In this document: positions 8,492-17,231 of the stretch, piece by piece | Numbering within the stretch: the stretch's first letter is position 1 | Layout of the letters: the number at the start of each line of letters is the position of its first letter | Assembly (NCBI RefSeq): GCF_003027925.1 | Contig: NZ_PYPS01000001.1 | Location: 186,001 to 250,000 of the forward strand | Direction of reading: 5' to 3' | DNA from: Micromonospora sp. RP3T | GTDB lineage: Bacteria > Actinomycetota > Actinomycetes > Mycobacteriales > Micromonosporaceae | Length of the DNA stretch: 64,000 bases | Program-made: the position numbers and the translations under genes | The notes under the pieces: generated by a model | What the model was told of the DNA's origin: nothing | What the model saw: only the letters and a program-made list of their open reading frames with translations | Database searches by the model: none

Positions 8492-9049
8492 ATGGCAGCG
8501 ACACTTCAGGGCAAGCGGATCGCGTTCCTGGCCGCCGACGGCGTCGAGGAGGTCGAGTACACCAAGCCGCGCGAGGCGGTGGAGAACGCCGGCGCCCGGG
8601 TGGAGCTGGTCTCCCTCGAGTCCGGCTCGATCCAGGCGTTCAACCACCTGGACCACGGCAAGCAGTACCAGGTCGACGTCACCACCAAGGAGGCGGACGC
8701 CGGCGCGTACGACGGGTTGGTGCTGCCCGGCGGCGTGGCGAACCCGGACTTCCTGCGGGCCGACCCGGACGCGGTCCGGTTCGTGAAGGCGTTCTTCGAC
8801 GCCGGCAAGCCGGTCGGGGTGATCTGCCACGGCCCGTGGACGCTGGTCGAGGCGGACGTGGTGCGCGGTCGCCGGATCACCTCCTGGCCGAGCCTGCGCA
8901 CCGACCTCACGAACGCCGGCGCCACCTGGGTCGACGAGGAGGTCGTCACCGACAACGGGCTGGTCAGCAGCCGTAAGCCGGACGACCTGCCGGCGTTCTG
9001 CGCCAAGATCGTCGAGGAGTTCGCCGGGGGCCGGCACACCGCCGGCTAG
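8492..9049 (+). CDS. DJ-1/PfpI family type-1 glutamine amidotransferase-like protein
   Basis: 185 residues. 'LPGGVANPDFLR' and the nucleophile elbow 'VICHGPWTLVEADVVRGRR' with Cys followed by His define the PfpI/YhbO group, linked to deglycase, protease or stress-protective activity. Full length for the family. A strong ribosome site, GGAGAGGAG, lies just before the ATG at 8492. It has its own 139-bp upstream region shared with divergent hldE and ends in a hairpin, so it is probably monocistronic. Confidence 0.85.
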   Translation: MAATLQGKRIAFLAADGVEEVEYTKPREAVENAGARVELVSLESGSIQAFNHLDHGKQYQVDVTTKEADAGAYDGLVLPGGVANPDFLRADPDAVRFVKAFFDAGKPVGVICHGPWTLVEADVVRGRRITSWPSLRTDLTNAGATWVDEEVVTDNGLVSSRKPDDLPAFCAKIVEEFAGGRHTAG

Positions 9050-9061
9050 AAAACTCATCCG

Positions 9062-9092
9062 CCCACCGGGGGCATGATCCGCCCCCGGTGGG
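9062..9092 (+). terminator. 12-bp stem terminator after PfpI gene
   Basis: CCCACCGGGGGC (9062-9073) pairs perfectly with GCCCCCGGTGGG (9081-9092) around a 7-nt loop, 12 bp after the PfpI stop. It ends just before the ribosome site GGAAG of the DHA2 gene, so it could also fold in that gene's leader. Confidence 0.6.
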
Positions 9093-9104
9093 ATAGGAAG
9101 CGGG

Positions 9105-10778
9105 ATGACCGCCCAGGCCGCTGCACCCGCGTTGCCCGCCCGCCAGATCCGGCTGCTGATGTTCGGTCTGATGACCGGCATGCTGCTGGCCGCGCTCGAC
9201 CAGACCATCGTCGGCACCGCGCTGCCCACCATCGTCGGAGAGCTGGGCGGCATCGACCACTACTCGTGGGTGGTCACCGCGTACCTGCTGGCGTCGACCG
9301 CCTCGACGCCGCTCTACGGCAAGATGGCCGACCTGTACGGGCGCCGGCCGGTCTTTCTGTTCTCCATCGGCGCGTTCCTGGTCGGCTCGCTGCTGGCCGG
9401 GATGTCGCGGGACATGACCCAGCTGATCGTCACCCGGGGCGTGCAGGGGCTCGGCGCGGGCGGCCTGATGACGCTGGCGTTCGTCATCATCTCGGACGTG
9501 GTGCCGCCCCGGGAGCGGGGCCGCTACCAGGGCCTGTTCGGGGCCGTGTTCGGCGTGTCGTCGGTGGCCGGCCCGCTGGTCGGCGGCTACTTCGCGGAGA
9601 CCAACTGGCGGTGGATCTTCTACCTCAACGTGCCGCTGGCGATTCTCGCCATCGTGGTCTGCTGGCACGTGATGCGGCTGGTGCCGTTCCAGCGCCGCGA
9701 GCACACCGTCGACTGGCTCGGCGCGGCGTTGCTGGTCGCCGGCGTGAGCTGCCTGCTGCTGGCGCTGAGCTGGGGCGGCACCTCGTACGCCTGGGGCTCC
9801 GGCGTGATCGTCGGGCTGTTCGTGGCCGGTGCGGTGCTGGGCGTGGCGTTCCTGCTCCAGGAGGCCCGGACCCGGGAGCCGATCCTGCCGCTGCGGCTGT
9901 TCCGCAGCCGCACGTTCGCGCTGGCCAACACCGCCGGCTTCGTGCTCGGCCTGGTGATGTTCGGGTCGATCATCTTCATTCCGCTCTACCTCCAGATCGT
10001 CAAGGGCGCCTCGCCGACCCGTAGCGGCCTGCTGATGCTGCCGATGATGGCCGGCATCATCGTCACGTCGATCCTGACCGGCCGGGCGATGAGCCGGATC
10101 GGCAGGTACAAGTGGTTCCCGGTGACGGGCGCCGCCGTGCTGGTGGTCGGCATGCTGCTGTTCCGCCAACTCCAGGTGGGCACGTCGTTGTGGGCCGCGT
10201 TCGGTTACATGGTGGTGATCGGCGTCGGGCTGGGCCTGTGCATGCAGTCGCTGATCCTGGCCGTGCAGAACGCGGTGGACGTCCGCGACCTGGGCGCGGG
10301 CACCTCCTCGGCCACGTTCTTCCGCTCGCTGGGCGGGTCGTTCGGGGTGGCCATCCTGGGCGCGGTGCTGTCCACGCGGCTCACCGGCGCGCTGGCCGAC
10401 CGGCTGCCGGGCGCGCTGGCCCAGCTCCCGCCGCAGCAGCGGGCGGCGGTGGCGGCCGGCGGCGCGGAGAACATCTCGATCAACGACCCGGCCACCATCC
10501 TCGCGTTGCCCGGCCCGGTACGCGCCGCGATCCAGTCCTCGTTCGTCGACGCGCTGCACCTGGTCTTCCTGACCACCGGGCTGATCGCGGTGCTGGCGGT
10601 GCTGGTCACCCTGGCCATGCCGAACCACCAGCTCCGCGGCGCCGGCCCGCAGGGCGCCACCGGCGGCGCGGACCCGCTGGGCGGGAAGGCCGCCGCGCCG
10701 GGTGGCAGGCCGTTGCCGAAGGAGTCGAAGGACGAGGCCGCCGCCGAGATGGAGGCGAAGTCGCAGACGATGCTCTGA
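9105..10778 (+). CDS. DHA2-family MFS drug exporter (EmrB/QacA type)
   Basis: 557 residues with about 14 membrane helices. DHA2 signatures are 'GMLLAALDQTIVGTALPTI' in helix 1, 'LYGKMADLYGRRPVFL' in loop 2-3 and 'RGVQGLGAGGLMTLAF' in helix 4. These are proton-driven exporters of lipophilic drugs, and the specificity is not readable from sequence. The ATG at 9105 has GGAAG upstream. The C-terminal ~50 residues are a Gly/Ala/Lys-rich cytoplasmic tail. No adjacent regulator is visible. Confidence 0.9.
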   Translation: MTAQAAAPALPARQIRLLMFGLMTGMLLAALDQTIVGTALPTIVGELGGIDHYSWVVTAYLLASTASTPLYGKMADLYGRRPVFLFSIGAFLVGSLLAGMSRDMTQLIVTRGVQGLGAGGLMTLAFVIISDVVPPRERGRYQGLFGAVFGVSSVAGPLVGGYFAETNWRWIFYLNVPLAILAIVVCWHVMRLVPFQRREHTVDWLGAALLVAGVSCLLLALSWGGTSYAWGSGVIVGLFVAGAVLGVAFLLQEARTREPILPLRLFRSRTFALANTAGFVLGLVMFGSIIFIPLYLQIVKGASPTRSGLLMLPMMAGIIVTSILTGRAMSRIGRYKWFPVTGAAVLVVGMLLFRQLQVGTSLWAAFGYMVVIGVGLGLCMQSLILAVQNAVDVRDLGAGTSSATFFRSLGGSFGVAILGAVLSTRLTGALADRLPGALAQLPPQQRAAVAAGGAENISINDPATILALPGPVRAAIQSSFVDALHLVFLTTGLIAVLAVLVTLAMPNHQLRGAGPQGATGGADPLGGKAAAPGGRPLPKESKDEAAAEMEAKSQTML

Positions 10779-10780
10779 GC

Positions 10781-10805
10781 GGGCCCGCCCCGGTCGGGGC
10801 CGCCC
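10781..10805. terminator. Bidirectional hairpin between DHA2 and Nudix genes
   Basis: GGGC..GCCCC (10781-10791) pairs with GGGGC.GCCC (10796-10805) around a GGTC tetraloop, with one small internal loop. It sits in the 30 bp between two converging genes. Confidence 0.45.
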
Positions 10806-10808
10806 GGC

Positions 10809-11300
10809 CTACTTGAGGATCAGGCGGTTGGTCTGCTCGAAGACGTCCAGGTCGGCCAGCGTCTCGGTGACGCTCGACGAGAGCGGGGTGGGGAACTCCG
10901 CCCGGTGGAAGAAGCCGGCGTCGGTGGTCTCGTCGGTGAACCGGGACAGCTCGCCGTCCCACTCGTCGACCCGGAACGCGGCGGTGAAGACCTGATAGGT
11001 GTGCCCGTACATGTTGGTGTGGGTGCGGTCCGGGCCGGTGTAGAGCGCGAACGCGCTGACCCGCAGCGCGCGGAGGCCGGTCTCCTCGCGGACCTCGCGG
11101 ACCGCGCAGTCGGCGATCGACTCGCCCAGCTCCATCGCGCCGGCCGGCAGCGCCCACTGGCCGTTGTCGGAGCGCCGGATCAACAGCACCCGGGCGGCGT
11201 TGTCGCGCACCACGGCGCGGGCGCCGACGAACATCAGCGTGCGGTCACCGGCCAGCGCGCGGAGCTGCCCGACGTACGAGTCGGCCCAGGAGATGCTCAC
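10809..11300 (-). CDS. Nudix hydrolase
   Basis: 163 residues. The Nudix box G-x5-E-x7-REUxEExGU is complete at residues 54-76 (Glu 60, Arg-Glu 68-69, Glu-Glu 72-73), so it should be a Mg2+-dependent nucleoside-diphosphate-X hydrolase. The substrate is not identifiable. GTG start at 11300; the ~84 bp to the divergent acyl-CoA ligase gene must hold both promoters. Confidence 0.85.
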   Translation of the reverse strand: MSISWADSYVGQLRALAGDRTLMFVGARAVVRDNAARVLLIRRSDNGQWALPAGAMELGESIADCAVREVREETGLRALRVSAFALYTGPDRTHTNMYGHTYQVFTAAFRVDEWDGELSRFTDETTDAGFFHRAEFPTPLSSSVTETLADLDVFEQTNRLILK

Positions 11301-11384
11301 CCGGACAATCTACGCAGCATTGCCGGCCGGCTCGGCCGTTCCGGGGGTTCCGCTGGTGTGAACGGCGACACTACGTTGTTACCC

Positions 11385-13034
11385 ATGCGTAGCACGATGA
11401 TGGACGCCCCGCTCCAGGTAGCCCGCATCCTCGAACACGGCGCCACCGTGCACGGCACGGCCGAGGTGGTCACCTGGACCGGCGCCGAACCCCGCCGGAT
11501 GACGTACGCGGAGGTGGGGCGCGCCGCCGCCCGGCTGGCCCACGCGTTGCGTGACGAGTGCGGGGTGACCGGTGACGAGCGGGTCGCCACCTTCATGTGG
11601 AACAACAACGAGCACCTGGTGGCCTACTTCGCGGTGCCGAGCATGGGCGCGGTGCTGCACACGCTCAACCTGCGGCTCTTCCCGGACCAGGTCGCCTACA
11701 TCGCCAACCACGCGCAGGACCGGGTGGTGCTCGTCGACAGCACGCTCATCCCGCTGCTGGCCCGCGTGCTCGGCGAGCTGGCCACGGTGCGCCACGTGGT
11801 GGTGGTGGGCGGCGGTGACCCGGCCCCGCTGGTGGCCGCCGCCGGCGACCGGATCACCGTGCACCACTGGGACGCGCTGCTGGCCGACCGGCCGGAGGTG
11901 TTCGACTGGCCGGAGGTGGACGAGCGGGACGCGGCGGCGCTCTGCTACACGTCCGGGACCACCGGCCACCCCAAGGGCGTGGCCTACTCGCACCGTTCGA
12001 TCTACCTGCACTCGCTGCAGGTCTGCATGCCGGAGGGCTTCGGTCTCGGACCGGGCGACCGGGAGCTGGCCATCGTGCCGATGTTCCACGCCATGTCGTG
12101 GGGCCTGCCGTACGCGGCGTTCCTCTCCGGCGCCTCGCTGATCATGCCGGACCGCTTCCTCCAGGCCGAGCCGATCGCCGCGATGATCGCCGCCGAGCGG
12201 CCCACACTGGCCGGCGCGGTGCCGACCATCTGGACCGACCTGCTGGCCTACCTGGACACCCACGACGTGGACACCTCCTCGCTGACCGAGGTGATCGTCG
12301 GCGGCTCGGCGTGCCCGCCGGCGCTGATGCACGCGTTCCGCGACCGGCACGGCATCGAGGTCATCCACGCCTGGGGGATGACCGAGATGTCGCCGCTGGG
12401 TTCGGTGTCCCGAGCCCCGGCCGGTGCGACAGGCGACGACGCCTGGCGCTACCGCTACACCCAGGGCCGCGTCCCGGCCGGGGTGGCGGCGCGGATCGTC
12501 GGGCCGCTGGGTGAGCCGCTGCCCGCGGACGGGACGTCCGTGGGCGAGCTGGAGGTGCGGGGGCCGTGGGTGACCGCCCGGTACGTCGGCGACGACGAGC
12601 CGGATCCGGAGAAGTTCCGGGACGGCTGGCTGCGGACCGGGGACGTCGGCACGCTCTCGCCGGACGGGTTCATCACGCTCACCGACCGGGCCAAGGACGT
12701 GATCAAGTCCGGCGGGGAGTGGATCTCCTCCGTCGAGCTGGAGAACGCGCTGATGGCGCATCCGGCGGTGCTGGAGGCGTGCGTGGTGGGTGTGCCGGAC
12801 GAGCGCTGGGACGAGCGCCCGCTGGCCACCGTGGTGGTCCGCGAGGGCACCTCGGTCACCGCGGAGGAGCTGCGGGACTTCCTGGCCGGCTCGGTGGCCC
12901 GCTGGCAGTTGCCGGAGCGCTGGGCGTTCATCGACGCGGTCCCGAAGACCAGCGTCGGCAAGTTCGACAAGAAGGTGGTGCGCTCGCGGTACGCCGACGG
13001 CGGGCTTGAGGTGCGGGAACTGTCCGCGCCGTAA
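11385..13034 (+). CDS. Long/medium-chain fatty acyl-CoA ligase (ANL superfamily)
   Basis: 549 residues. The P-loop-like 'CYTSGTTGHPKGVAYSH', the core 'GWLRTGDVGTLSPDGF', the hinge 'DRAKDVIKSGGEWISS' and the C-terminal catalytic Lys in 'PKTSVGKFDKK' show an intact adenylating enzyme. 'AWGMTEMSPLG' is typical of the fatty-acyl group. It activates a carboxylate to acyl-AMP and then acyl-CoA, probably for beta-oxidation. The ATG at 11385 has no clear ribosome site, so a leaderless transcript is possible; ATG 11397 is an alternative. A strong hairpin follows. Confidence 0.9.
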   Translation: MRSTMMDAPLQVARILEHGATVHGTAEVVTWTGAEPRRMTYAEVGRAAARLAHALRDECGVTGDERVATFMWNNNEHLVAYFAVPSMGAVLHTLNLRLFPDQVAYIANHAQDRVVLVDSTLIPLLARVLGELATVRHVVVVGGGDPAPLVAAAGDRITVHHWDALLADRPEVFDWPEVDERDAAALCYTSGTTGHPKGVAYSHRSIYLHSLQVCMPEGFGLGPGDRELAIVPMFHAMSWGLPYAAFLSGASLIMPDRFLQAEPIAAMIAAERPTLAGAVPTIWTDLLAYLDTHDVDTSSLTEVIVGGSACPPALMHAFRDRHGIEVIHAWGMTEMSPLGSVSRAPAGATGDDAWRYRYTQGRVPAGVAARIVGPLGEPLPADGTSVGELEVRGPWVTARYVGDDEPDPEKFRDGWLRTGDVGTLSPDGFITLTDRAKDVIKSGGEWISSVELENALMAHPAVLEACVVGVPDERWDERPLATVVVREGTSVTAEELRDFLAGSVARWQLPERWAFIDAVPKTSVGKFDKKVVRSRYADGGLEVRELSAP

Positions 13035-13098
13035 CGCTTTCCGGCGTACCGTCGCCTACACAGGTAGGAACACGTTTCCCACGGACATTCCTCCCAGA

Positions 13099-13135
13099 GG
13101 GCGGCCCCGGCGTTCGCACCGCGCCGGGGCCGCCC
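13099..13135 (+). terminator. 14-bp perfect stem terminator after acyl-CoA ligase
   Basis: GGGCGGCCCCGGCG (13099-13112) pairs perfectly with CGCCGGGGCCGCCC (13122-13135), loop 9 nt, 65 bp after the ligase stop. It also faces the 3' end of the quinone reductase gene and could terminate both. Confidence 0.65.
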
Positions 13136-13209
13136 GTCCGTTACGGGGTGACCCGCACCGCCATTGTTGCGAAACTTGTTCGCCTCTGTCCCGATGTCGG
13201 GGAAATCCC

Positions 13210-14223
13210 CTACTCCTCGGCGGTGCTGACCAGCACCTTGCCCACCGCGCCGTCCCGTACCGCCTGCTGCGCCGCCGCGGTCTCCGCAAGTGGATACCGG
13301 TGCAGCGGCAGCCCGGCCTCCGCGCCGACCCGGATCGCGCCCTGCGCCACCGCCGCCGCGATGTCGGTCACCGCCTGCGCCTTGGCCACCTTCGGCGCGG
13401 TGTAGACCAGCACGAACTGCCAGCGCGCGTTCGGCCCCATCAACGGCCGGATCGGCAGCGTCACCTCGTCGCCGCCGTCGTCGGCGTAGACGCAGACCGC
13501 GCCACCGGTACGCAGCATCCGCACGTCGCCGGCGGCGTTGCGGGCGGCGGAGACCTCGACGATGGTGTGCACCCCGTCGGGCGCGACCTTGCGGACCTCC
13601 TCCACCACGTCCTGCTCGCGGTAGTTGATCACGAAGTCGGCCCCGGCCGCGGCGGCGAGCTGCGCCTTCTCCGGCGTGCTCACCGTGGTGATCACGCAGG
13701 CGTCGGCCCAGCGGGCGAGCTGGATCGCCGCGTTGCCCACCGCGCCCGCCCCGCCCTGCACCAGCACCACGTGGTCGCTCAACGCACCGGCGTGCAACGT
13801 GTCCGGCATGAACTCGCCGACGGTCAGGCAGCGGTGCGCGGTCATGAACGGGATGCCCAGCGCCGCGCCCAGGTCGAACGACGCCGAACCGAGCGGCACC
13901 GCGTGCCGGACCGGGACCACCGTGTACTCCGCCGCGGTGCCCCACGGGCGCTGCCAGGCCGCCTCCCACAGCCAGACCCGCTCGCCGATCAGGATCCGGT
14001 CGACGCCCTCGCCGACCGCCTCCACCACCCCGGCGCCGTCCTGGTGCGGGATCTGCCAGCCGGCCGGCAGCGGCCACGCCTCGCGCGCCTTCCAGTCCGT
14101 CGGGTTCACCCCCGAGACGGCCATCCGCACCAGCACCTCACCCGGGCCCGGCTCGGGCACCGGCCGCTGAACCACCTGGAGCACCGAGGCGTCCCCGCTG
14201 CGCTCGTACACGATCGCCCTCAT
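13210..14223 (-). CDS. Zinc-independent quinone oxidoreductase (MDR superfamily)
   Basis: 337 residues. 'GEVLVRMAVSGVNPTDWKAREAW' and the Rossmann motif 'VQGGAGAVGNAAIQLARW' mark an NADPH:quinone reductase of the medium-chain dehydrogenase/reductase superfamily. The Cys ligands of zinc alcohol dehydrogenases are absent. It likely reduces quinones or enals with NADPH. The ATG at 14223 is immediately preceded by repeat copy A, so its promoter must overlap or lie beyond that repeat or within the upstream HAD gene. Confidence 0.85.
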   Translation of the reverse strand: MRAIVYERSGDASVLQVVQRPVPEPGPGEVLVRMAVSGVNPTDWKAREAWPLPAGWQIPHQDGAGVVEAVGEGVDRILIGERVWLWEAAWQRPWGTAAEYTVVPVRHAVPLGSASFDLGAALGIPFMTAHRCLTVGEFMPDTLHAGALSDHVVLVQGGAGAVGNAAIQLARWADACVITTVSTPEKAQLAAAAGADFVINYREQDVVEEVRKVAPDGVHTIVEVSAARNAAGDVRMLRTGGAVCVYADDGGDEVTLPIRPLMGPNARWQFVLVYTAPKVAKAQAVTDIAAAVAQGAIRVGAEAGLPLHRYPLAETAAAQQAVRDGAVGKVLVSTAEE

Positions 14224-14253
14224 CGCCGTCCCTCCGCCGTCGTTACCCCCACC

Positions 14254-14306
14254 GTAAGGCGGGGCCCCCGCTTAACGCTTCCGGTAGAGGAAGGGGCCCC
14301 GCTTAA
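14254..14306 (+). repeat. Bipartite GGGGCCCC repeat, copy A
   Basis: First of five ~54-bp copies. Two GGGGCCCC-centred modules (GGCGGGGCCCCCGCTTAAC and GGAAGGGGCCCCGCTTAAC) flank a GCTTCCGGTA core. It lies between the tandem HAD and quinone reductase genes on the minus strand. The TAA stop of the HAD gene (14303-14305) is part of the repeat's terminal CTTAAC. Confidence 0.85.
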
Positions 14307-14959
14307 CACCCCAACCCCGTGAGCAGCTCCGGGGTCAGCGCGCCGATCGAGGGCAGCCGCACGGCGGCGAGGGCCGCCGCGTCCGGATCCAGCGGGTACG
14401 ACAGGTGCGGCACCGCCACCACCCGACACCCGGCCGCCGCCGCCGACCGAACGCCGTTGGACGAGTCCTCCACCGCCACGCACCGGGCCGGGTCGACGCC
14501 CAACCGGGCCGCCACCGCCAGCCAGACGTCCGGCGCCGGCTTGCCCCGGGCGGTCTCCTCCGTCGACAGCGTCGCGCCGAACGCGTCGACCAGGCCCGTC
14601 GCCTCCAGCGCCGCCGCGATCAGCCGGGTCGGCGAGGAACTGGCCAACCCCAGCGGCCACCGCGCGGCCGTCCGGCGCACCACCGCGTCCGCGTCGTCGA
14701 TCAGCGGTACGCGCTGCGCGTACCGCCGGGTCATCTCCGCCACCACCTCGGCGGCGACCTGTTCGGCCGACCGGTCCACGCCCAGCTCACCGCTCAGGTA
14801 GGCGGCCCACTCGCCGGTGCTCATGCCCATCAGCCGGCGCTGGGTGTCCGGCTGCCAGACGCCTCCGTGCTCGGCCACGTACGCCCGGCGGACCTCCTCC
14901 CAGACCGGCTCCGAGTCCACGATCACGCCGTCCAGGTCGAAGAGCACCGCGTCCACCAT
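14303..14959 (-). CDS. HAD-superfamily hydrolase (beta-phosphoglucomutase-like)
   Basis: 218 residues. HAD motif I is 'FDLDGVIVDSEPVW', motif II 'LASSSP', motif III Lys in 'RGKPAPDVW' and motif IV 'AVEDSSNGVRSA', with an alpha-helical cap inserted after motif I. This places it with subfamily IA sugar-phosphate phosphatases and phosphoglucomutases. The substrate is open. Its stop codon is donated by repeat copy A, so the C-terminus may have been reset by the repeat. Confidence 0.85.
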   Translation of the reverse strand: MVDAVLFDLDGVIVDSEPVWEEVRRAYVAEHGGVWQPDTQRRLMGMSTGEWAAYLSGELGVDRSAEQVAAEVVAEMTRRYAQRVPLIDDADAVVRRTAARWPLGLASSSPTRLIAAALEATGLVDAFGATLSTEETARGKPAPDVWLAVAARLGVDPARCVAVEDSSNGVRSAAAAGCRVVAVPHLSYPLDPDAAALAAVRLPSIGALTPELLTGLGC

Positions 14960-14990
14960 GCCGCCATCCTGCCCCAGCCGGCGGCCCGGC

Positions 14991-15935
14991 TTACCCCGGC
15001 AGCGTCGCTCCGACCGAACGCTGCGCCGGCAACCCGATCGGGGCCTGGGCCGGGATGATCGTGCGGCAGCGCGTCGCGACCGGTTCGAGCAGCTCCCGCA
15101 GCCGTTGCGTACGCTCCGCGCCCAGCGCCCGCCACGGGCCCGCCGCAGCCCGGTCGGTGGCCTCCTCGACGGCCCGGAACGTGGCGCTGGCCTGCGGGGT
15201 CGGCAGCCGGTCGGCGGTCAGCCAGCCCTTGTCGACCAGCCGCTCCTCGGCGGCGGACCACTCCTCGTCGGTCCAGCCCCGGGCCGGCTGGTGGAACTCG
15301 CGCGACTGGTCGACCCGGCACCGCCAGGCCACCACCTCGACCGGCTCCAGCCCGGTGCCGACCAGCGCGGCCACGTGCCCGTCGCCCCGGTGCTCGCGCA
15401 GCGTGGCGGCGGCCTGCCAGAGCCGGGCCAGCGGGTACTCCCCGCGCGGCAGGGCGGCGTTGACCGCGCCGAGCACCCGCCCGGCGGTGTCCACCCGGTC
15501 CGCCGCCGCCTCCAGCAGTTCGGCGGCCTCGACCAGGTGCGACTCGGGCAGCTCGTAGGTGAACTCGGCGAGTGCCTGCACCGCGCCGGTGAGCCGGGCG
15601 CGCAGCGCCTCCTCCGGGGTGGCCAGCCGCCACACCGACGGCACCGCGCGGGCCACCATCGGCGGCGCGAAGCTGAAGAACGCGGCCGTCACCGTCGGGG
15701 CGTCGACCGGCCCGAGTGGCGCGGCCCGGCCGGCGAAGTAGCCGCGCCAGTAGCCGCGCAGCCCGACCGCCTCGAACGCGGATCGGGCGCGCGGGTGGAA
15801 GTAGGTCACCGCGTGGACCGGCTCGAACAGCGTCCACATCTGCCGGGCCACCCCGGGGTCGTCCAGCGCCGCCACGTGCACCTCCGCGTCGGTGGTCAGG
15901 TCACCGCGGACGGACGGACCGCCCGCGGTGACCAC
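14991..15935 (-). CDS. SCO6745-like conserved actinobacterial protein
   Basis: 314 residues, mostly alpha-helical by composition, with no signal peptide or membrane segment. 'YFHPRARSAFEAVGLRGYW' and 'GWTDEEWSAAEERLVDKGWL' resemble the SCO6745 family. The second stretch is winged-helix-like, so DNA or effector binding is conceivable. I know of no assigned activity. The GTG at 15935 gives the longest frame; the first conserved block is about residue 25, so a later start is possible. It is 31 bp upstream of the HAD gene on the same strand. Confidence 0.65.
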   Translation of the reverse strand: MVTAGGPSVRGDLTTDAEVHVAALDDPGVARQMWTLFEPVHAVTYFHPRARSAFEAVGLRGYWRGYFAGRAAPLGPVDAPTVTAAFFSFAPPMVARAVPSVWRLATPEEALRARLTGAVQALAEFTYELPESHLVEAAELLEAAADRVDTAGRVLGAVNAALPRGEYPLARLWQAAATLREHRGDGHVAALVGTGLEPVEVVAWRCRVDQSREFHQPARGWTDEEWSAAEERLVDKGWLTADRLPTPQASATFRAVEEATDRAAAGPWRALGAERTQRLRELLEPVATRCRTIIPAQAPIGLPAQRSVGATLPG

Positions 15936-15978
15936 GAACCTACTGCCGTTGGGTGACCGGACGGAAGCCTGGAGTGAT

Positions 15979-16650
15979 CTACTGCGCAGCCAGCACGTCG
16001 ACGACGAAGCGCAGCGGCCCGGCCGGACGACCGCCCTCGGCCTTGTCGCCGTACGCCAGGTCGGCCGGGAGGTCGAGCTGCACGCGGCTGCCCACCGGCA
16101 CGCCGACCAGGCCCTGGTCCCAGCCCTTGATGACCTGGCCCACGCCGATCTGGAAGGTGGCCGGCTGGCCGTTGTCCCAGGACGCGTCGAACTGCTTCCC
16201 GTCCTTGTAGAAGACGCCCACGTAGTTCGTGGTGATCGTCTGCCCGGCCTTCACCGCCGGCCCCTTGCCCTTGACCAGCGTGGTGACGGTCAGCTTCTTC
16301 AGCTCACCGGAGCCGGCCTTGACCGCCGGCTTGGTCTTCAGCGCCGGGTCGACGTTGGCGGGCAGCTCCGGCGCGGGCGGCGCGGTGGGCTCCGCCTGGT
16401 CGGCGGGGGCGCTGGGGCTGGCCGAGGAGGACGTGTTTGCCGGCTTGTCGTCGTCCCCGCTGTTCAGCCAGACCAGGCCACCGACCAGGGCCACCACGGC
16501 GAGCACACCGGCGGCCGCGCCCAGCATCGACTGCCGGCGCCGGCGCGCCTCGGCGGCCTTCTTCTCGGCCAGCTGGGCGGCCAGCCGCCGCCCGGCCTTG
16601 GTGGCCGGGGCGGCCTGGTCCTCCGACCGGTTCTCCACACGCTCGCTCAC
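15979..16650 (-). CDS. Membrane-anchored FKBP-type peptidyl-prolyl cis-trans isomerase
   Basis: 223 residues: a charged cytoplasmic N-terminus (1-55), one membrane helix (about 45-65), a Ser/Pro/Ala-rich linker, then an FKBP domain (about 115-222) with 'ITTNYVGVFYKDGKQFDASW' and 'GQVIKGWDQGLVGVPVGSR'. It is predicted to face outside and assist folding of exported proteins. No lipobox Cys is seen, so it is an uncleaved anchor. The GTG at 16650 is chosen for its AGGGAG ribosome site 5 nt upstream. Confidence 0.85.
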   Translation of the reverse strand: MSERVENRSEDQAAPATKAGRRLAAQLAEKKAAEARRRRQSMLGAAAGVLAVVALVGGLVWLNSGDDDKPANTSSSASPSAPADQAEPTAPPAPELPANVDPALKTKPAVKAGSGELKKLTVTTLVKGKGPAVKAGQTITTNYVGVFYKDGKQFDASWDNGQPATFQIGVGQVIKGWDQGLVGVPVGSRVQLDLPADLAYGDKAEGGRPAGPLRFVVDVLAAQ

Positions 16651-16743
16651 GTCGACTCCCTGCAGGTGGGGGGTGGGTACGCCCCCGGCGGGCCGCCGCC
16701 GAGGCCAGCGCACACGGTACCCGCCCGCACCCCCACAGCGACG

Positions 16744-16796
16744 AAAGGCGGGGGCCCTTCTTAACGCATTCGGTATAGGCGGGGCCCCTTCTTCAC
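16744..16796 (+). repeat. Bipartite GGGGCCCC repeat, copy B
   Basis: AAAGGCGGGGGCCC..CTTAACGCATTCGGTATAGGCGGGGCCCC..CTTCAC. The core GCATTCGGTATA is the family consensus. It is the only copy not next to a stop codon: it lies between the divergent FKBP and F420-PPOX genes, 43 bp before the PPOX start. It is inverted relative to copy C on the other side of that gene. Confidence 0.85.
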
Positions 16797-16838
16797 ACCC
16801 CGGGCTGGACCGGACACCGAGCGGGTACGTTCTCGGAC

Positions 16839-17231
16839 ATGGCGATCCTCACCGCAGAAGACCTGGCCCTGCTCGGCGAGCCGCAGCTCGCGCACGTGGC
16901 CACCATCGAGTCCGACGGCACCCCGCACGTCACCCCGGTCTGGGTGGACACCGACGGGGAGCACATCGTGTTCAACACCGCCAAGGGCCGGCAGAAGTAC
17001 CTCAACATGTCCCGTAACCCGGTCGTCGCGGTGTCGGTGGTCGACAAGGCGGACGACTACCGCACGCTCTGGGTGAAGGGCACTGTCGAGTTCGTCACCG
17101 AGGGCGCCGACGAGCACATCGACCGGATGGCGAAGAAGTATCTCGGCCAGGACACCTACCCGTGGCGGCGTGCGGGCGAGGAGCGCGTCATCGTCCGCGT
17201 CACCCCGACGGAGAAGCTTGGCCGCGGGTGA
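16839..17231 (+). CDS. PPOX-class F420-dependent oxidoreductase-like protein
   Basis: 130 residues, a single split beta-barrel. 'PQLAHVATIESDGTPHVTPVWVD' and 'NTAKGRQKYLNMSRNP' are typical of small actinobacterial flavin/F420-binding oxidoreductases with a C-terminal 'ERVIVRVTPTEKL'. The Lys/Arg in the NTAKGR segment would bind the cofactor phosphate. The natural substrate is unknown. The gene sits alone between inverted repeat copies B and C; its TGA overlaps the beginning of copy C. Confidence 0.85.
   Translation: MAILTAEDLALLGEPQLAHVATIESDGTPHVTPVWVDTDGEHIVFNTAKGRQKYLNMSRNPVVAVSVVDKADDYRTLWVKGTVEFVTEGADEHIDRMAKKYLGQDTYPWRRAGEERVIVRVTPTEKLGRG

Noticed and set aside
10905..11384. Upstream extension of the acyl-CoA ligase frame
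   Set aside because: It is antisense to the Nudix gene and unlike ligase N-termini; ATG 11385 fits the family.
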